Shown here: in pieces, positions 12,670 to 14,481 of the stretch
Layout of the letters: the number at the start of each line of letters is the position of its first letter
How positions within the stretch are numbered: the first letter of the stretch is position 1
Assembly: GCA_033721415.1 (NCBI GenBank)
Contig: JAWWAH010000028.1
Coordinates: 1-14,481, forward strand
Length of the DNA: 14,481 bases
Source: JAWWAH01 sp033721415
GTDB taxonomy: Bacteria; Patescibacteriota; Minisyncoccia; Spechtbacterales; 2-12-FULL-38-22
Direction: 5' to 3'
Translations under genes and position numbers: made by a program
Notes under the pieces: model-generated
The model's database searches: none
The model's input: the letters and a program-made list of their open reading frames with translations, nothing else
What the model was told of the DNA's origin: nothing

Positions 12670-14181
12670 TTATGTACGTATATCATAAAGGTGGTGTGGC
12701 TTGCTTTCTTTCAAGCCAGCATCTGTAACAACGCCCCAGAGACCTTCGTTACAACGCTTCCAAAGGGTTGGTATATCAGAAGCTGCCATGTATGTCATGC
12801 AGCTTCTAATTCCGCCTGTAATGCGCATAATTGCTTCTCTGGCATTTCCTGTATAGGGAGTTAATCCTTCTTCAACGCCTTCTGCGGCAATGTGCATATT
12901 TGCAGGATAATCTTCCTCGTCCCTATCTTCTCCATGCAAGGCATCAAAGTCACGTCTTGCTCTGTCAGAAGCAAGACCCCATTGAGCTTTAAACAGTGTG
13001 CCATTTAGGCTTTTGATTTCTCCGGGAGATTCATCAGTCCCCGCAAGAGCACTACCCAGTATCACCCCGGATGCGCCTGCAAAAATAGCTTTATTGAAGT
13101 GATGCGGTTCATGTACGCCGCCATCAGATATAATATGCTTTCCTGCTTGTCGTGCAGCACGCTGAGCGTCTAAAAGAGCTGAAAACTGAGGCTTGCCTAC
13201 ACCGGCAACCACTCTGGTTTCACACACAGAACCCGGACCTATGCCAACCAACACAGTGTCTGCGCCGGCTTCAAAAAGATTCATTGTCCCATAATAATCT
13301 GCGGTACAACCCACAGCTATATCGATGTTCGGGAAATTACTTCTCAGAATTCTTGTAGCTTCAACCACGGACGATAGATAGCCATTAGCTACTGCAATCA
13401 CAATCAAATCTGCTCCGGCCTGAAGACAGGCAGTTGCCCTATCAAGATAATCTTTTCCGCGAAGTCCTATGCTTGCGCCAACAAGCAGGCGTCCATCCTC
13501 ATCTCTGGAAACAAATTCGTTTTCCATCTTTCCTAAATCTTTTTTACTAACAAGGCCTTTAATCATTCCTTTGTCATCAACAAGAGGTATGTTCTCGAGA
13601 CGATGTGTTTTGAGAAGCTTCTTTGCATCTGAAGAAGTAATATTGGGTTGGCCTACAACCAGCTCATCAAATGGTGTCATAACGTTTACGACAGAAAGAC
13701 TTTCATCTTCTTCCAAGTCAACATCTCTGGTAGATACAACGCCTCTAAGAATCTTATCTCTATCATTTGCCACAAGAAGCATTCCTACCTTGAGCTGCTT
13801 CAATTGACGCTTAACATCTCCAACGGTTGCTGAAGTAGAAATAGTATACGGATCACCAATAATTCTGCTTTCGGCACGTTTAACCAATTCGATTTCCCGA
13901 GCCTGATCTTCAATAGTCATGGACCTGTGTATAATACCTAAGCCCTTTGCATCGCGCGCCATAGCTATTGCCATTTCATGTCCTGTTACAGCAGGCATAT
14001 ACGAAGATATAACTGGGTTTTCAAGCTTAATTTTGCCTGTCACCGAACTACTTATATCAACATCTCGACGAGATGCAATGCTAGATTCATGCTTTGGAAC
14101 AAGGATTACGTCATCGAATGTATAAAATGTTTCCGGGATATTGCTAGGTCTTCTCTTGCAAGTGCTCTCGTTTTCGCACAT
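12670..14181 (-). CDS. guaB: IMP dehydrogenase / GMP reductase family protein with two CBS domains
   Basis: IMPDH oxidises IMP to XMP for GMP synthesis; GMPR reduces GMP to IMP. The 503-residue length and the CBS pair (about 105-220, between the two barrel halves) fit IMPDH. Visible motifs are TFDDVILVP (21-29), GLGIIHRSM (80-88), the catalytic loop GIGPGSVCETR (313-323; nucleophile Cys320), SDGGV (352-356), GSALAGTDESPGE (376-388) and EGVEEGLTPYTG (434-445). Several positions differ: MDTV reads MPAV (62-65), DTAHG reads VANGY (264-268, as in GMPR), GNVAT reads GCTAD (291-295), CTT reads CET, and the flap SDRYF reads SDRARRDF (405-412), losing the catalytic Tyr. IMPDH is the better name by architecture, but the reaction is uncertain. 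AAAGGAGG 7 nt ahead fixes the start. It is monocistronic. Confidence 0.85.
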   Translation of the reverse strand: MCENESTCKRRPSNIPETFYTFDDVILVPKHESSIASRRDVDISSSVTGKIKLENPVISSYMPAVTGHEMAIAMARDAKGLGIIHRSMTIEDQAREIELVKRAESRIIGDPYTISTSATVGDVKRQLKQLKVGMLLVANDRDKILRGVVSTRDVDLEEDESLSVVNVMTPFDELVVGQPNITSSDAKKLLKTHRLENIPLVDDKGMIKGLVSKKDLGKMENEFVSRDEDGRLLVGASIGLRGKDYLDRATACLQAGADLIVIAVANGYLSSVVEATRILRSNFPNIDIAVGCTADYYGTMNLFEAGADTVLVGIGPGSVCETRVVAGVGKPQFSALLDAQRAARQAGKHIISDGGVHEPHHFNKAIFAGASGVILGSALAGTDESPGEIKSLNGTLFKAQWGLASDRARRDFDALHGEDRDEEDYPANMHIAAEGVEEGLTPYTGNAREAIMRITGGIRSCMTYMAASDIPTLWKRCNEGLWGVVTDAGLKESKPHHLYDIRT

Positions 14182-14215
14182 GCGAAACCTCCTTTATGTA
14201 GTAAGAGCCAGATTA

Positions 14216-14244
14216 AATATAGCAAAAATATATTTTTTCTGCAA
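14216..14244 (-). promoter_or_regulatory. Promoter of the IMP dehydrogenase-family gene
   Basis: On the minus strand, TTGCAG (plus 14239-14244) and TATATT (plus 14216-14221) are 17 bases apart, with TGC before the -10 forming an extended -10. The start near 14209 gives a short leader that contains the AAAGGAGG site. Confidence 0.6.
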
Positions 14245-14246
14245 TC

Positions 14247-14278
14247 AAAAAAGTCTACTGCGTTCAGTAGACTTTTAA
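14247..14278 (-). terminator. Terminator after the Fic-domain gene
   Basis: Perfect 12-bp arms (14249-14260 and 14265-14276) around a CGTT loop, with A and T runs on the flanks. It lies 18 nt past the stop of the Fic gene and directly upstream of the guaB promoter. Confidence 0.85.
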
Positions 14279-14296
14279 ATACAAAATACAAGAGTT

Positions 14297-14481
14297 TTAA
14301 TCTTCTTCTAGTTCATTAAACAAATCCGGAGGAAGTTCTTCAGGCCACTCACCCGACTTACGAGCGATAGACACCTTCCATAGTAAATCGCCAACTCTTC
14401 CGTTCCCATCTTCGAATGGATGTATTAATTCAAATTCCTTATATATGTTTGTTATATCTTCTTTAGAAAGTGCATGTTCTC
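14297..14481 (-). CDS. C-terminal part of a Fic-domain protein
   Basis: The frame enters from the right edge and gives the last 60 or so residues before TAA. It contains the Fic loop HPFEDGNGR followed by VGDLLWKV. Fic proteins transfer AMP or another phosphate-linked group to hydroxyl side chains of target proteins; the loop His is catalytic and the acidic residue binds metal. The usual second arginine of HxFx(D/E)GNGRxxR is Asp here (VGD), and the protein ends soon after with an acidic tail (ELPPDLFNELEED). The missing arginine normally contacts the nucleotide phosphates, so activity may differ. No inhibitory helix or antitoxin can be judged, because the N-terminus lies outside the window. 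Confidence 0.85.
   Translation of the reverse strand, partial: EHALSKEDITNIYKEFELIHPFEDGNGRVGDLLWKVSIARKSGEWPEELPPDLFNELEED

Noticed and set aside
13978..14319. Plus-strand open frame across the guaB promoter and terminator
   Set aside because: It crosses the guaB start region, its promoter and a perfect terminator hairpin, and runs into the Fic gene antisense.

Overview
The window looks like a chromosomal segment of a small-genome, AT-rich bacterium, most likely a member of the Candidate Phyla Radiation (Patescibacteria, Parcubacteria-like). This is inferred from four things: a trimmed division and cell-wall cluster (mraZ, rsmH, an ftsL-like gene, a class B penicillin-binding protein and a degenerate Mur ligase); a tRNA without an encoded CCA; several genes without a Shine-Dalgarno sequence; and several proteins that seem lineage-specific. 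The standard code is in use, because rsmH ends in TGA within an ATGA overlap with the next gene. Almost everything is on the minus strand; the exceptions are a partial gene at the left edge and one small gene beside mraZ.

Layout, left to right. Positions 1-123 hold the 3' end of an unidentified plus-strand gene, followed by a structured spacer and a strong bidirectional terminator (268-307). Next comes tRNA-Glu(CTC), with its own promoter. Positions 422-5006 form the division operon, transcribed leftwards: mraZ, rsmH, ftsL-like, PBP2/FtsI, then a MurF-like protein. Spacing is tight (4 nt gap, 4 nt overlap, 28 nt, 12 nt). The mraZ upstream region is the most striking regulatory DNA here. It holds a helically phased TGG/TGGGG array typical of MraZ operators, overlaid with three exact DnaA-box 9-mers and one near match. 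On the other side of that region a 94-residue protein of unknown function is transcribed divergently from a strong extended -10 promoter.

Positions 5564-7324 encode a membrane-anchored putative glycoside hydrolase (DUF4015-like) and a winged-helix protein with a degenerate nucleotidyltransferase-like half, separated by a 50-bp perfect palindrome terminator. Positions 7481-8659 form the rplJ-rplL (L10-L7/L12) operon, with a strong promoter, an L10-leader RNA and what looks like a complete terminator/antiterminator attenuator. Then come mltG (lytic endotransglycosylase), a small HNH-type zinc protein, a 696-residue protein with an unusual metallophosphoesterase-like domain, an IMP dehydrogenase/GMP reductase family protein with altered motifs, and the end of a Fic-domain protein.

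Together the window joins envelope growth and division (RsmH, FtsL, FtsI, MurF-like, MltG, glycosidase), ribosome stalk synthesis and purine metabolism. No mobile element, CRISPR array or defence island is visible. The most promising points for novelty are the combined MraZ/DnaA-box region, the degenerate MurF-like protein, the 696-residue metallophosphoesterase-like protein, the GuaB/GuaC-like hybrid motifs and the small orphan gene beside mraZ.
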